64,000 nt of DNA from Pseudomonas reinekei (GCF_001945365.1 NZ_MSTQ01000011.1:1-64000); one strand, 5' to 3'; positions 17,187-26,837 are shown, counted from the first letter of the stretch. The notes: a model not told the origin generated them from the sequence alone. A program made the numbers and translations.

Positions 17187-18359
17187 ATGGCTTGGAATGA
17201 GCCGGGTGGCAACTCGAATAATCAGGATCCTTGGGGTGGCAAGCGTCGCAATAACGGCGACCGCAAGGGACCACCAGATCTCGACGAGGCCTTCCGAAAG
17301 CTGCAGGAAAGCCTGAACGGGTTGTTCGGTGGTGGTAAGAAACGTGGTGATGACGGCGGCGGTTCGGGCAAGAGTGGCGGCTTCGGCGGTCTGCTCGGCA
17401 TCGGCCTGGTCGTGTTGGCGGCCGTATGGCTGTACAGCGCGGTCTATGTAGTCGACGAGCAGGAGCAGGCCGTTGTGCTGCGCTTCGGCAAGTACTACGA
17501 AACGGTCGGCCCGGGTCTGAACATCTATTTCCCGCCGATCGATAAAAAGTACATGGAAAACGTCACGCGTGAGCGTGCGTACACCAAGCAGGGCCAGATG
17601 CTGACTGAAGACGAGAACATCGTCGAAGTGCCGCTGACCGTGCAGTACAAAATCAGCAACCTGCAGGATTTCGTGCTGAGCGTCGATCAGCCGGAAATCA
17701 GCCTGCAGCACGCGACCGACAGCGCATTGCGCCATGTGGTGGGTTCCACCGCCATGGACCAGGTGCTGACCGAAGGTCGTGAATTGATGGCCAGCGAAAT
17801 CAAGGAGCGTCTGCAACGCTTCATGGATACGTATCGCACCGGTATCACCGTCACCCAGGTCAACGTACAGAACGCGGCAGCCCCGCGCGAAGTGCAGGAA
17901 GCCTTCGACGACGTGATCCGCGCCCGTGAAGACGAGCAGCGTTCGCGTAACCAGGCTGAAACCTACGCCAACGGCGTTGTGCCGGAAGCCCGTGGTCAGG
18001 CCCAGCGTATTCTTGAAGATGCCAATGGCTACCGTGACGAAACCGTCTCGCGCGCCAAGGGTGAGGCCGATCGCTTCACCAAACTGGTCGCCGAGTACCG
18101 CAAGGCACCTGAAGTCACCCGCCAGCGTCTGTACCTGGACACCATGCAGGAAGTCTTCAGCAACACCAGCAAGGTTCTCGTGACCGGTAACAAGAATGGC
18201 CAGAGCAACCTGCTCTACCTGCCTCTGGACAAGATGGTCGAAAGTGGTCGCAGCACCAGCACTCCGGTGACCGGCGCGGCAGCCAGCAGCAATGAAGCGA
18301 ATGCGCGTGCGGCAGCTGATCTGCAGCAACAGCAAGCACGTACCCGGGAGAGTCGCTGA
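17187..18359 (+). CDS. hflK: FtsH-modulating SPFH protein HflK
   Basis: A 390-residue membrane protein that with HflC forms the large cage around the FtsH protease. A glycine- and lysine-rich cytoplasmic N-terminus is followed by one transmembrane helix (about residues 66-88) and the SPFH/band 7 domain, then a long coiled-coil segment and a Gln/Ala-rich tail. The ATG at 17187 (MAWNEPGG) fits the family. The stop overlaps the hflC start by one base. Confidence 0.95.
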   Translation: MAWNEPGGNSNNQDPWGGKRRNNGDRKGPPDLDEAFRKLQESLNGLFGGGKKRGDDGGGSGKSGGFGGLLGIGLVVLAAVWLYSAVYVVDEQEQAVVLRFGKYYETVGPGLNIYFPPIDKKYMENVTRERAYTKQGQMLTEDENIVEVPLTVQYKISNLQDFVLSVDQPEISLQHATDSALRHVVGSTAMDQVLTEGRELMASEIKERLQRFMDTYRTGITVTQVNVQNAAAPREVQEAFDDVIRAREDEQRSRNQAETYANGVVPEARGQAQRILEDANGYRDETVSRAKGEADRFTKLVAEYRKAPEVTRQRLYLDTMQEVFSNTSKVLVTGNKNGQSNLLYLPLDKMVESGRSTSTPVTGAAASSNEANARAAADLQQQQARTRESR

Positions 18360-19228
18360 TGAGCAATAAATCGCTGATCGCCCTTATTGTCGGCGTCGTC
18401 GTGGCGATCGCTGCCTGGAACTGCTTCTACATCGTGGCTCAGACCGAGCGTGCGGTGTTGCTGCAGTTCGGTCGCGTGGTTCAGACCGATGTCCAGCCAG
18501 GCCTGCATGTGAAAGTGCCTTACGTTAACCAGGTGCGTAAATTCGACGCACGCCTGATGACGCTCGATGCACCGACACAGCGCTTCCTGACGCTGGAAAA
18601 GAAAGCCGTGATGGTCGATGCCTACGCCAAGTGGCGTGTGAAGGACGCCGAGCGTTACTACACCGCGACTTCCGGTCTCAAGCAAATCGCCGACGAGCGT
18701 CTGTCCCGTCGTCTGGAATCGGGTCTGCGTGACCAGTTCGGTAAGCGCACCTTGCACGAAGTGGTGTCGGGTGAGCGGGATGCGTTGATGGCTGACATCA
18801 CCGCGTCGTTGAACACGATGGCGGAAAAAGAGCTGGGCATTGAAGTGGTCGACGTTCGGGTCAAGACCATCGACCTGCCTAAAGAAGTAAACCGCAGTGT
18901 GTTCGAACGTATGAGCACCGAGCGTGAGCGTGAAGCTCGCGAGCACCGCGCCAAGGGTAACGAGCTGGCTGAAGGTATTCGTGCCGATGCCGATCGTCAG
19001 CGCCGCGTATTGTTGGCTGAAGCCTATCGTGAATCTGAAGAGGTTCGCGGTGACGGTGATGCCCAGGCCGCTGCGATCTACTCCAAGGCCTACGGTCAGG
19101 ATCAGGAGTTCTACGCGTTCTACCGTAGCCTGCGTGCCTACCGTGAAAGCTTCGCGAACAAATCCGACGTCATGGTCCTGGACCCAAGCAGTGACTTCTT
19201 CCACTACCTGGAAAAAGCCAAGCCTTGA
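18359..19228 (+). CDS. hflC: FtsH-modulating SPFH protein HflC
   Basis: A 289-residue partner of HflK. It has an N-terminal transmembrane helix (about residues 5-24), an SPFH domain opening AQTERAVLLQFGRVV and a charged coiled coil rich in Glu/Arg near 180-230. Translation is coupled to hflK through TGATG. The length is typical. Confidence 0.95.
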   Translation: MSNKSLIALIVGVVVAIAAWNCFYIVAQTERAVLLQFGRVVQTDVQPGLHVKVPYVNQVRKFDARLMTLDAPTQRFLTLEKKAVMVDAYAKWRVKDAERYYTATSGLKQIADERLSRRLESGLRDQFGKRTLHEVVSGERDALMADITASLNTMAEKELGIEVVDVRVKTIDLPKEVNRSVFERMSTEREREAREHRAKGNELAEGIRADADRQRRVLLAEAYRESEEVRGDGDAQAAAIYSKAYGQDQEFYAFYRSLRAYRESFANKSDVMVLDPSSDFFHYLEKAKP

Positions 19229-19540
19229 TACGACGTTGACCTGAATCATCCCCGCCGGGCGGCTAAAACCTCTGGCGGGGTGATCCTTTGGGAAAACGTG
19301 TGTATGATGCGGCAGCCGGGAAATTCCCGGCTTTTTTGCGTCTGCACGTTTGATTGCTGTTTTATGCAGGTGCCCGAGCGCTATGGCTCGAAAGGTTTTA
19401 CGAGGAAAGTGGTCGGCGAAGCCCGTTTCAGGCTTTTCGCCACGTCGCTCATGCGCGTGGTTTACGCTGGGCCGGCCATTTTCTGCTTCACTCAAGGCTC
19501 GCCTCAAGGCTGGCTGCCCGGATCATAGGGGATTGGCGTA
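19229..19540. other. Intergenic region hflC-hisZ
   Basis: These 312 bases hold a weak hairpin just after hflC (CCCCGCC 19250-19256 with GGCGGGG 19274-19280), then a better terminator at 19315-19337. No credible gene is present: the open frames lack ribosome sites and resemble nothing known. The hisZ promoter is presumably downstream of the terminator but was not identified. Confidence 0.5.
19315..19337 (+). terminator. Rho-independent terminator after hflC
   Basis: Seven-base stem GCCGGGA/TCCCGGC with a three-base loop, followed by six T residues. It separates the hfl operon from hisZ-purA. Confidence 0.75.
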
Positions 19541-20728
19541 ATGGCAACGGTAGACCGCTGGCTGCTGCCAGATGGCATCGAAGAAGTACTGCCACCGGAA
19601 GCGGCGCGCATAGAAGTAGCGCGTCGCCAGGTGTTGGATCTGTTCCAGAGCTGGGGTTACGAGTTTGTCGTGACTCCCCATATCGAGTACCTGGAATCCT
19701 TGCTGACCGGCGCGGGCCAGGACCTGGATCTGCGTACCTTCAAGGTTATCGACCCGCAATCGGGTCGGCAGATGGGGTTTCGGGCCGACATCACCCCGCA
19801 GGTGGCGCGAATCGATGCGCATACCTTGCGTCGCGAAGGGCCGAACCGTCTCTGCTATGCCGGCAGCGTGCTGCATGCCCAGCCGCGCGCCTTGTCGTCC
19901 TCGCGCAGCCCGATTCAACTGGGTGCCGAGTTGTACGGCGACGGCAGCCCGAGCAGTGACGTCGAAGTCATCAGCCTGATGCTGGCCATGCTGCAACTGG
20001 CCGATGTGCCGGATGTGCACATGGACCTGGGGCATGTAGGCATCTACCGCGGCCTGGCCCGTGCTGCCGGTTTGTCCGGCGAAGTTGAACAGCAGTTGTT
20101 CGATGCGTTGCAACGCAAGGCCATCGACGAGGTCATTACCCTGACCGAGGGCTTGCCTGCCGATCTGTCGGGCATGCTGCGGGCGTTGGTCGACCTGTGT
20201 GGCGGCCGTGAGGTGCTGGCCGCTGCGCGTGAGCGTCTGGCCAAGGCGCCGGCGCCGGTTCTGGCTGCCCTGGACGATTTGCTGGCGATTGCCGAGCGTC
20301 TGTCCGCGCGCTTCCCGGAGCTGCCGCTGTATTTCGACCTGGGCGAATTGCGTGGTTACCACTACCACACCGGTGTGGTGTTCGCCGTGTTCGTGCCGGG
20401 TGTTGGCCAGTCCATTGCCCAGGGTGGTCGTTACGACGACATTGGCGCCGACTTCGGTCGTGCTCGCCCGGCAACCGGCTTCTCCACCGATTTGAAAACC
20501 CTGGTGACCCTGGGGCGTGCTGAAATCGAGCTACCGTCTGGCGGTATCTGGATGCCTGACAGTACGGATGCGGCACTCTGGCAGCAGGTTTGCCAGTTGC
20601 GCAGTGAGGGTCAGCGTGTCGTTCAGGCATTGCCTGGACAGCCTTTGGCCGCCGCCCGTGAAGCGGACTGCGACCGGCAATTGATTCAGCAGAACGGGCT
20701 TTGGCAAGTTTCGCCACTGGCTTCTTGA
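19541..20728 (+). CDS. hisZ: ATP phosphoribosyltransferase regulatory subunit HisZ
   Basis: A 395-residue catalytically inactive class II histidyl-tRNA synthetase-like protein that partners the short form of HisG to start histidine synthesis. The class II motifs remain recognisable (MGFRADITPQVARID, YHTGVVFAVFVPG and GGRYDDIGADFGRARPATGFS), but it is shorter than HisS and lacks an anticodon-binding domain. It sits directly upstream of purA as in other pseudomonads. Confidence 0.93.
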   Translation: MATVDRWLLPDGIEEVLPPEAARIEVARRQVLDLFQSWGYEFVVTPHIEYLESLLTGAGQDLDLRTFKVIDPQSGRQMGFRADITPQVARIDAHTLRREGPNRLCYAGSVLHAQPRALSSSRSPIQLGAELYGDGSPSSDVEVISLMLAMLQLADVPDVHMDLGHVGIYRGLARAAGLSGEVEQQLFDALQRKAIDEVITLTEGLPADLSGMLRALVDLCGGREVLAAARERLAKAPAPVLAALDDLLAIAERLSARFPELPLYFDLGELRGYHYHTGVVFAVFVPGVGQSIAQGGRYDDIGADFGRARPATGFSTDLKTLVTLGRAEIELPSGGIWMPDSTDAALWQQVCQLRSEGQRVVQALPGQPLAAAREADCDRQLIQQNGLWQVSPLAS

Positions 20729-20782
20729 GTTTTCCTGCCGGCCGCCGCCGGCACCAAGTTTGCGCGAATGAGGACAAGTGTT

Positions 20783-22072
20783 ATGGGTAAGAATGTCGTA
20801 GTCCTGGGCACCCAATGGGGTGATGAGGGCAAAGGCAAGATCGTTGATCTGCTGACCGAACATGCTGCCGCCGTAGTGCGCTACCAGGGTGGCCACAACG
20901 CTGGTCACACGCTGGTGATCGATGGCGAAAAAACTGTCTTGCACCTGATCCCCTCGGGCGTGCTGCGCGAGGGCGTGCAGTGCCTGATCGGTAACGGCGT
21001 GGTGGTTGCACCTGACGCCCTGCTGCGCGAGATCACCAAGCTGGAAGAGAAAGGTGTGCCGGTGCGCGAGCGCCTGCGTATCAGCCCGTCCTGCCCGCTG
21101 ATCCTGTCCTTCCACGTTGCGCTGGACCAGGCCCGTGAAAAGGCCCGTGGCGAGCTGAAGATCGGTACCACCGGTCGCGGCATCGGCCCGGCTTACGAAG
21201 ACAAGGTTGCACGTCGCGGTCTGCGTGTGGGCGACCTGCTCAACATGCCGCGCTTTGAAGACAAGCTGCGTGAACTGGTGGATTACCACAACTTCATGCT
21301 GGTGGGTTACTACAAAGAGCCAGCCATCGAGTTCGAAAAGACTCTGGCCGAGTGCAAGGAATACGCTGAACTGCTCAAGCCGCTGATGCTGGACGTGACG
21401 GCCGAGCTGCACGACCTGCGTCGCGCTGGTAAAGACATCATGTTCGAGGGCGCCCAGGGTTCCCTGCTGGACATCGACCACGGCACCTATCCGTACGTGA
21501 CCAGCTCCAACACCACCGCTGGCGGCGTTGCGACCGGTTCGGGCGTTGGTCCGATGTTCCTGGACTACATTCTGGGCATCACCAAGGCTTACACCACGCG
21601 TGTAGGTTCGGGCCCATTCCCGACTGAGCTGTTCGACGAAGTCGGCGCGCACCTGGCCAAACAAGGTCACGAGTTCGGCGCGACGACCGGCCGTGCCCGT
21701 CGTTGTGGCTGGTTCGATGCCGTCATCCTGCGTCGCGCTATCGATGTGAACAGCATCTCGGGCATTTGCCTGACTAAGCTGGACGTACTGGACGGTCTGG
21801 AAACCATCAATATCTGCGTCGGCTACAAAGATGCGCAAGGTAATGCGGTTGCCCCGACCGATGCGGACAGCTACGTAGGTCTGCAGCCTGTGTACGAAGA
21901 AGTGCCGGGCTGGACCGAGTCGACCGTGGGTGCCAAAACCCTGGAAGAGCTGCCCGCTAACGCTCGTGCTTACATCAAACGCGTCGAAGAGCTGATCGGC
22001 GCGCCGATCGACATTATTTCGACGGGTCCGGACCGCAACGAAACCATCGTTCTGCGTCATCCGTTCGCTTGA
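20783..22072 (+). CDS. purA: Adenylosuccinate synthetase
   Basis: A 429-residue GTP-dependent enzyme converting IMP and aspartate to adenylosuccinate in AMP synthesis. The signature GTQWGDEGKGK is at residues 8-18; GGHNAGHT, TTGRGIGPAYEDK, GSGPFPTE and TGRARRCGWFD follow. The start at 20783 gives MGKNVVVLG. It ends at a clear terminator. Confidence 0.98.
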   Translation: MGKNVVVLGTQWGDEGKGKIVDLLTEHAAAVVRYQGGHNAGHTLVIDGEKTVLHLIPSGVLREGVQCLIGNGVVVAPDALLREITKLEEKGVPVRERLRISPSCPLILSFHVALDQAREKARGELKIGTTGRGIGPAYEDKVARRGLRVGDLLNMPRFEDKLRELVDYHNFMLVGYYKEPAIEFEKTLAECKEYAELLKPLMLDVTAELHDLRRAGKDIMFEGAQGSLLDIDHGTYPYVTSSNTTAGGVATGSGVGPMFLDYILGITKAYTTRVGSGPFPTELFDEVGAHLAKQGHEFGATTGRARRCGWFDAVILRRAIDVNSISGICLTKLDVLDGLETINICVGYKDAQGNAVAPTDADSYVGLQPVYEEVPGWTESTVGAKTLEELPANARAYIKRVEELIGAPIDIISTGPDRNETIVLRHPFA

Positions 22073-22093
22073 TAAGTTGTTGATGTAAAACAC

Positions 22094-22117
22094 AAAGGCC
22101 CCTTAACAGGGGCCTTT
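22094..22117 (+). terminator. purA terminator
   Basis: Nine-base stem AAAGGCCCC/GGGGCCTTT with a six-base loop, 21 bases after the purA stop, followed by a short T-containing run. Confidence 0.8.
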
Positions 22118-22164
22118 GTCGTTTATGCCTGTCGGACGGCATGACCTTTGCTATCAGCTTTGCT

Positions 22165-22192
22165 TAAAGCGTCACTTTCGGCGTGCCATCAA
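22165..22192 (+). promoter_or_regulatory. Possible FliA (sigma-28) promoter of the chemoreceptor gene
   Basis: TAAA at 22165-22168 and GCCATCAA at 22185-22192 resemble TAAA-N15-GCCGATAA, with a spacer one base longer and an imperfect -10. The position, 30 bases before a chemoreceptor start, makes it plausible but not proved. Confidence 0.35.
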
Positions 22193-22222
22193 TTTAATGG
22201 CGCCTATGCAGAGGGATTTAAA

Positions 22223-24157
22223 GTGTCGGCCGTTCTCTCACTGTTACAAAGCCGTTTGTTGCGGCCTGTGTTCGTTACCCTTGGTATCGCACTTTTGGTG
22301 CAGGTGTTGGTGGCCGTTGCTCTGACCCGGAGCACGGTGACTGCACTGGAAGCCGATCTTGGCGTGCGTCTTGGTGCGGACAGTCAAAAACTGTCCGGTG
22401 AGCTCGAGCAGGCGGGGCGTGAAGTCACGTCGAGCCTCGACAGTCTCTCCACCAGTACCCGTCAACGTCTCACAGCAGGCTTGTCCGCCCGATTGAAGGA
22501 CGAGCAGGCGCAGTTGCGTGCCACCCTGGAAAAAGACCTGAAGGACTCCGCCGGCGATATGGCGCAGCTTCTGGCTTCCGTGGCGCCTCGTGCCATGTGG
22601 GACAACGATGTGCCTACCCTGTCCGAGTTCGCCCGTCGAGCCCAGCGCAATCCCAACGTGCTGTTTGTGGTGTATGACGATGCCACAGGTCAGCACCTGA
22701 CGCGCTACCTCAACCGGGAAAACCCGATCAACAAGGCGCTGCTGGAAAAGGGCCAGGGCGAGCGTGCGCTGGACAAAGTACTGGATGCAGCGAAGAACGA
22801 TCCTTCAGTGTTCTACATCGAGGCTTCGATCAATCCTAACGGCGTAGAAATCGGCAAGGTCCTGATGGGCGTCTCGACCGCTTCGGTGGAAGCCGACCTG
22901 GCGGCGCTGGACAAGCGCTTTACGGCATTGATTGCCAGTGGTGATCAACTGGTGGGCGACAGCCTTAAAGGCGCGGCGGCCGACAGTGCGACGGCCATGC
23001 GTGCGCGTTTGCAGTCGGCGCAGACCACGGCATCCGAAATGAAGGCCAATACCACCACTACCGTGCAGGAGGCTGCATCCAACCTGCGCTGGCGCATCGG
23101 GGTGAGCCTCGCGGTAGTCGGTTTTGGCGTTTTGCTGCTGCTGGCCATAGTGTTGGGGCGTCGTGTGGTCAATCGCCTGAAAATGCTGATCGTGGCCATG
23201 GATGACCTGGCGGCAGGCGAGGGCGATCTCACCAAGCGTGTGCAAATCAACAGCAAGGACGAAATCGGCGACATGGCCTCGGCGGTCAATCGCTTTGTGG
23301 ATAAGTTGCAGCCGATCGTGCGCGAAGCGGGTGATGTGGCTCAGCGTACCGGTGTGGAAATCGGTGCCATGACGTTGCGCAACGCCGGAGCCGACGCGGC
23401 GGCGGGGATGCAGCGTGATGAGGTCGCGGAAAGCCTGCGTGCCTTGTCACAAATGGCTGACGAAGCCCAGTCGGAAAGCCATGCCATGCAGGCGGCGTTG
23501 AAGCAGGTGGTGGAAATTCGTCAGGCGACCGACGAGAACACCCGGACGTCGGCGAAAGTCGGCAGCCTGATCGAGGAGTTGGCCGGACAGGTCAATACCG
23601 GCGCACAAGTCATTGAGCGACTGGCGCAGCAGAGTGAACAGATTGAAGTGGTGCTGACGGTGATTCACGGAATTGCCGAGCAAACCAATCTGCTGGCATT
23701 GAACGCTGCCATTGAAGCGGCGCGAGCCGGTGAGACCGGGCGCGGCTTTGCGGTGGTGGCTGATGAGGTGCGGGCACTGGCGAGCAAGACGCAGAGTTCC
23801 ACCGGCGATATTCAGGCGCACATCGTGGCGTTGCAGCAGGGGGCGCGTGAGGCGGTGGCGGCGATTGGTCAGGCTGGGCGTCAGGCCAACGAAGGCTTGC
23901 TGGTATTGCGTGACAGTGCGCGGTTGCAGCAGTCGGTGCAGGCATCCGTTGAGCAGGTGCATGCGGCGATCGGTCTGGCTACCCAGGCAGCGGCGCATCA
24001 GGCCAAAGGCGCGCAAGCGGTGCGGGGTCGGGTCGAGACGATTCATGCGCAGGCTGAGAAAGCCGCTCAGGCGGTGGTGGAAACCACGGCCAGTGGGAAG
24101 GTGCTGGATGGTTTGGCGGCGCAGTTGAAGGCGAGCCTGGGGCAGTTCAGGGCTTGA
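22223..24157 (+). CDS. Methyl-accepting chemotaxis protein
   Basis: A 644-residue transmembrane chemoreceptor. TM1 is at about 14-36. A periplasmic ligand region of ~250 residues has alternating helices and a Cache-like middle (PNVLFVVYDDATGQ). TM2 is around 295-315, followed by a HAMP domain (LAAGEGDLTKRVQINSKDEIGDM) and a cytoplasmic signalling domain with the invariant hairpin tip (EQTNLLALNAAIEAARAGE). The GTG at 22223 was chosen because GAGGGA precedes it and TM1 then lies near the N-terminus. There is no CheR-docking pentapeptide. The ligand is unknown. Confidence 0.88.
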   Translation: MSAVLSLLQSRLLRPVFVTLGIALLVQVLVAVALTRSTVTALEADLGVRLGADSQKLSGELEQAGREVTSSLDSLSTSTRQRLTAGLSARLKDEQAQLRATLEKDLKDSAGDMAQLLASVAPRAMWDNDVPTLSEFARRAQRNPNVLFVVYDDATGQHLTRYLNRENPINKALLEKGQGERALDKVLDAAKNDPSVFYIEASINPNGVEIGKVLMGVSTASVEADLAALDKRFTALIASGDQLVGDSLKGAAADSATAMRARLQSAQTTASEMKANTTTTVQEAASNLRWRIGVSLAVVGFGVLLLLAIVLGRRVVNRLKMLIVAMDDLAAGEGDLTKRVQINSKDEIGDMASAVNRFVDKLQPIVREAGDVAQRTGVEIGAMTLRNAGADAAAGMQRDEVAESLRALSQMADEAQSESHAMQAALKQVVEIRQATDENTRTSAKVGSLIEELAGQVNTGAQVIERLAQQSEQIEVVLTVIHGIAEQTNLLALNAAIEAARAGETGRGFAVVADEVRALASKTQSSTGDIQAHIVALQQGAREAVAAIGQAGRQANEGLLVLRDSARLQQSVQASVEQVHAAIGLATQAAAHQAKGAQAVRGRVETIHAQAEKAAQAVVETTASGKVLDGLAAQLKASLGQFRA

Positions 24158-24175
24158 TGTGTTGTCAGATATGAC

Positions 24176-24201
24176 GCCATCGCGGGCTTGCCCGCGATGG
24201 C
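24176..24201. terminator. Palindrome between convergent genes (REP-like)
   Basis: Perfect 12-base arms (GCCATCGCGGGC and its complement) with a TT loop, placed between the chemoreceptor and the permease stops. It is a minimal REP hairpin that could end transcription from both sides. Confidence 0.65.
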
Positions 24202-24205
24202 AATC

Positions 24206-25771
24206 TCAACGGCTCAAATACATCCGGGTCGTCAGCAAATAAACCGGCAACCCCGACACCAATATCAACAACGCCGCATAAGGCGCCGCCGCCGCGAATT
24301 CCACATTCGCGGTATGCGCCCAGACTTCCGTGGCCAGCGTATTGAGCCCGGTCGGACTTAATAGCAGGGTGGCCGTCAGCTCCTTCATCGCATCCAGAAA
24401 CACCAAGGCAAACGCCGCCCCCAGCGCCGGAAAAATGATCGGCAGCGTCACTCGGCAAAACGCGGTGAACGATGACGCGCCCAGCGTGCGCGCGGCTTCC
24501 TCCAGTTGCGGTGCGGCCTTGTTCAGTGCCGTGCGAATCGGTGCCTGAGCCAGCGGCAAAAACAACAACGCATAGGCGACCAGCAGCAGCGCCGAAGTCT
24601 GGTACAGCACCGGCACAAAGTGCAGGGCGAAATACACCAGCGTCAGTGCGATCACCAATCCAGGCAGTGCATGCAACAGGTAGGGCAGGCGTTCCGCCCA
24701 GATCGCCAGTTGGCCTTTGTAGCGCACCACCAGTAGTCCGACGGGCACCGCCAGCACCAGACACAGTGCCGCGCCGCCCAGAGACAGCGCCAGAGATGAC
24801 AGTAACGCTTCACTGATTGCTGCCACCGGGAAAGCAGCGGAGGAACCCACCGCCAGCCAATACACCAGCATGCCCAGGGGAATGCCGCTGCCGATGATAG
24901 CCAGCATCAGGCAGTAAAGCTGCCCGGGCAACGCCCATGGTCCCAGGCGAACCTGCTCCGCCCGCCGTGCCGCGCCCTGGCCGGTGCGTACATGCCGGCC
25001 TTTGCCGCGAACTCGCAACTCCAGCCATAGCAACATCAGGCAAAGCACCAGCAGTACCGCCGAAAGCATCGCGGCATTGGCGTTGCTGAATTCCAGTTCG
25101 AACTGTTGATAGATCGCGGTAGTGAAGGTTTGCAGGCCGATAATCGACAGTGCGCCAAACTCCACCAGCATGTGCAATGCAATCAACAAAGAGCCGGCGA
25201 GCAGTGACGGCCAGAGCAGGGGCAGGGTGATCTTGAAGAACACGCCCCGGCGATTCTGCCCCAGTGTGCGGGCGGACTCTTCCAGGGATGGATCGAGATT
25301 GCGCAGGGTCGCGGCCACAGGAAGAAAAATCAGCGGGTACTTGGAAAGCGTCATCACCAGAATCGCTCCGCCCAGCCCTTCGAACTGAGCGCTCAAGGAT
25401 ACCCAGGTGAAGCTGCTGACAAAGGCGGGAACGGCGAACGGCAGGCACAGAATCACGCCCCATATCCGCCGTCCCGGCAAATCGCTGCGCTCCAGCAACC
25501 ATGCCAGCGACAGGCCGATCACGCCGCAAGCCAGTGTGACGCCGATCATCAGTGCCAGGGTGTTGCGCAGCAGACCAAACACATAGGGGCGCCACAGCAA
25601 ATGCACGGCTTCAGCCCAACCTGCCTGCCAGGCTTTGAGCCCGACATAGGCCAGCGGCAGCAGGCTGAGCACCACCAGCAGCAGAACCGGCAGCAGCAGC
25701 CAGATCGACGGCCGCTTGCGCCGGGGCACATATGCGCTCTGTGCAGCGAGGGCGGATAGCGATGCGCTCAT
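24206..25771 (-). CDS. Iron(III) ABC transporter permease (FbpB/ThiP type)
   Basis: A 521-residue fused permease with about 12 membrane helices and two copies of the EAA loop that contacts the ATPase (EESARTLGQ in the first half, EEAARTLGA in the second), typical of iron(III) and thiamine importers. It follows the binding-protein gene with a one-base overlap (TGATG). The ATPase gene is not adjacent: a chemoreceptor lies on one side and the binding protein on the other. The complex must recruit an ATPase from elsewhere. Confidence 0.88.
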   Translation of the reverse strand: MSASLSALAAQSAYVPRRKRPSIWLLLPVLLLVVLSLLPLAYVGLKAWQAGWAEAVHLLWRPYVFGLLRNTLALMIGVTLACGVIGLSLAWLLERSDLPGRRIWGVILCLPFAVPAFVSSFTWVSLSAQFEGLGGAILVMTLSKYPLIFLPVAATLRNLDPSLEESARTLGQNRRGVFFKITLPLLWPSLLAGSLLIALHMLVEFGALSIIGLQTFTTAIYQQFELEFSNANAAMLSAVLLVLCLMLLWLELRVRGKGRHVRTGQGAARRAEQVRLGPWALPGQLYCLMLAIIGSGIPLGMLVYWLAVGSSAAFPVAAISEALLSSLALSLGGAALCLVLAVPVGLLVVRYKGQLAIWAERLPYLLHALPGLVIALTLVYFALHFVPVLYQTSALLLVAYALLFLPLAQAPIRTALNKAAPQLEEAARTLGASSFTAFCRVTLPIIFPALGAAFALVFLDAMKELTATLLLSPTGLNTLATEVWAHTANVEFAAAAPYAALLILVSGLPVYLLTTRMYLSR

Positions 25772-26781
25772 CAGTTCAGGCCAACCTCACGTTCCAGTTC
25801 CAGGGCTTCTTCGGCATTGCCCAGGTCGGCAGGGGTGACTTTCGGTGCTTCCAGTTCGCTGAACGGTTTCAGGCCGCGATCCGATTCCATGCCTTTGTGC
25901 AGCGGATATTCGGCGGTGGTCTGGGTGATGACCCGCTGACCTTCTTCGCTGGCCATGTAGGCGAGCAATTGTTGGGCTTCTTTTGGATGTTTGCTGGATT
26001 TCAGGACTGCCGCGCTGGACACGGTGATCAGCCCGCCGACGTCGCCGCCGGTGAAATAATGCAGTTTTGAATCGAGTTGGCCTTTTTCGCGTTGCAGGGC
26101 AAACCAGTAGTAGTTGTTCACCAGGACGGTGGCCACCTCGCCGTTCTCCACGGCTTTAAGCGCGACCATGTTATTGCTGTAGGTCTTGCCGAATGCGCGC
26201 AAACCGGTCAGCCACTCTTCGGCGGCGTCCATTCCGTGCACTTTGATGATCGCTACGGCCTGCTCCTGGAAGGCGCCGCTGGTGGGTACGAAGCCGACCT
26301 TGCCCTGCCATTTCGGATCGGAGAACTCCATCACCGACTTCGGCAGGTCTTTTTCATCGATCAGCTTGGGGTTGAACGCAACGACGCGAACCCGGGCGGT
26401 TACGCCGATCCAGGTGCCATTGCCAGCCACGTAATCCTTGGGCAGAACTGCCAGTGTGGCGTCGTCGGCCCTGGCCAGCAGGCCTTGTTCGCCGAGCTTG
26501 TTCAGCGGCGGCGATTCCTCGGTGTAGATCACGTCGGCGGGAGAGCGGTCACCTTCTTCGACGACCTGACTGGCGAGCTGGTTGCTGCTGCCTTTGCGCA
26601 CATTGACGTGAATGCCGGTCTTGGCTTCGAAGGCTTTGGCAACGGCGTCACCGACTTCTTTGTGTTGACCGTTGTAGAGGGTCAGGGAAACCGGATCGGC
26701 GGCCTGGGTGAGGGGAGTGGCGAGTGTCAGGCCAAGGAGGGTAATGCTCAGGCCGCGGCGCAGGGTATTTCGAAACATCAT
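25771..26781 (-). CDS. Iron(III) ABC transporter periplasmic binding protein (FbpA/HitA type)
   Basis: A 336-residue binding protein with a signal peptide (cleavage near TQAAD at ~27), then LTLYNGQHKEVGDAVAKAFEAKTGI. Paired tyrosines near the C-terminal half (NNYYWFAL) match the tyrosine iron ligands of FbpA proteins. Two adjacent ATG codons (26781 and 26778) are possible starts. A Fur-box-like sequence lies ~40 bases upstream, supporting iron as the cargo. It is first in a two-gene unit with the permease. Confidence 0.87.
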   Translation of the reverse strand: MMFRNTLRRGLSITLLGLTLATPLTQAADPVSLTLYNGQHKEVGDAVAKAFEAKTGIHVNVRKGSSNQLASQVVEEGDRSPADVIYTEESPPLNKLGEQGLLARADDATLAVLPKDYVAGNGTWIGVTARVRVVAFNPKLIDEKDLPKSVMEFSDPKWQGKVGFVPTSGAFQEQAVAIIKVHGMDAAEEWLTGLRAFGKTYSNNMVALKAVENGEVATVLVNNYYWFALQREKGQLDSKLHYFTGGDVGGLITVSSAAVLKSSKHPKEAQQLLAYMASEEGQRVITQTTAEYPLHKGMESDRGLKPFSELEAPKVTPADLGNAEEALELEREVGLN

Positions 26782-26818
26782 TCGCAGGGTTCCTCACTGT
26801 CGCATTGCAAAAACTTGC

Positions 26819-26837
26819 AACAATGATAAACGATATT
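26819..26837 (-). promoter_or_regulatory. Candidate Fur box
   Basis: Thirteen of 19 bases match GATAATGATAATCATTATC, including an unbroken AATGATAA core. It lies just upstream of the iron-binding protein gene, where Fur would repress when iron is plentiful. Confidence 0.5.

Noticed and set aside
16626..18335. A 569-codon antisense frame across hflX and hflK
   Set aside because: It spans two well-supported genes and their spacer and has no motif.
19280..19540. Small gene between hflC and hisZ
   Set aside because: Several open frames of 60-80 codons exist but lack ribosome sites, cross a terminator, and have compositions unlike coding sequence of this genome.
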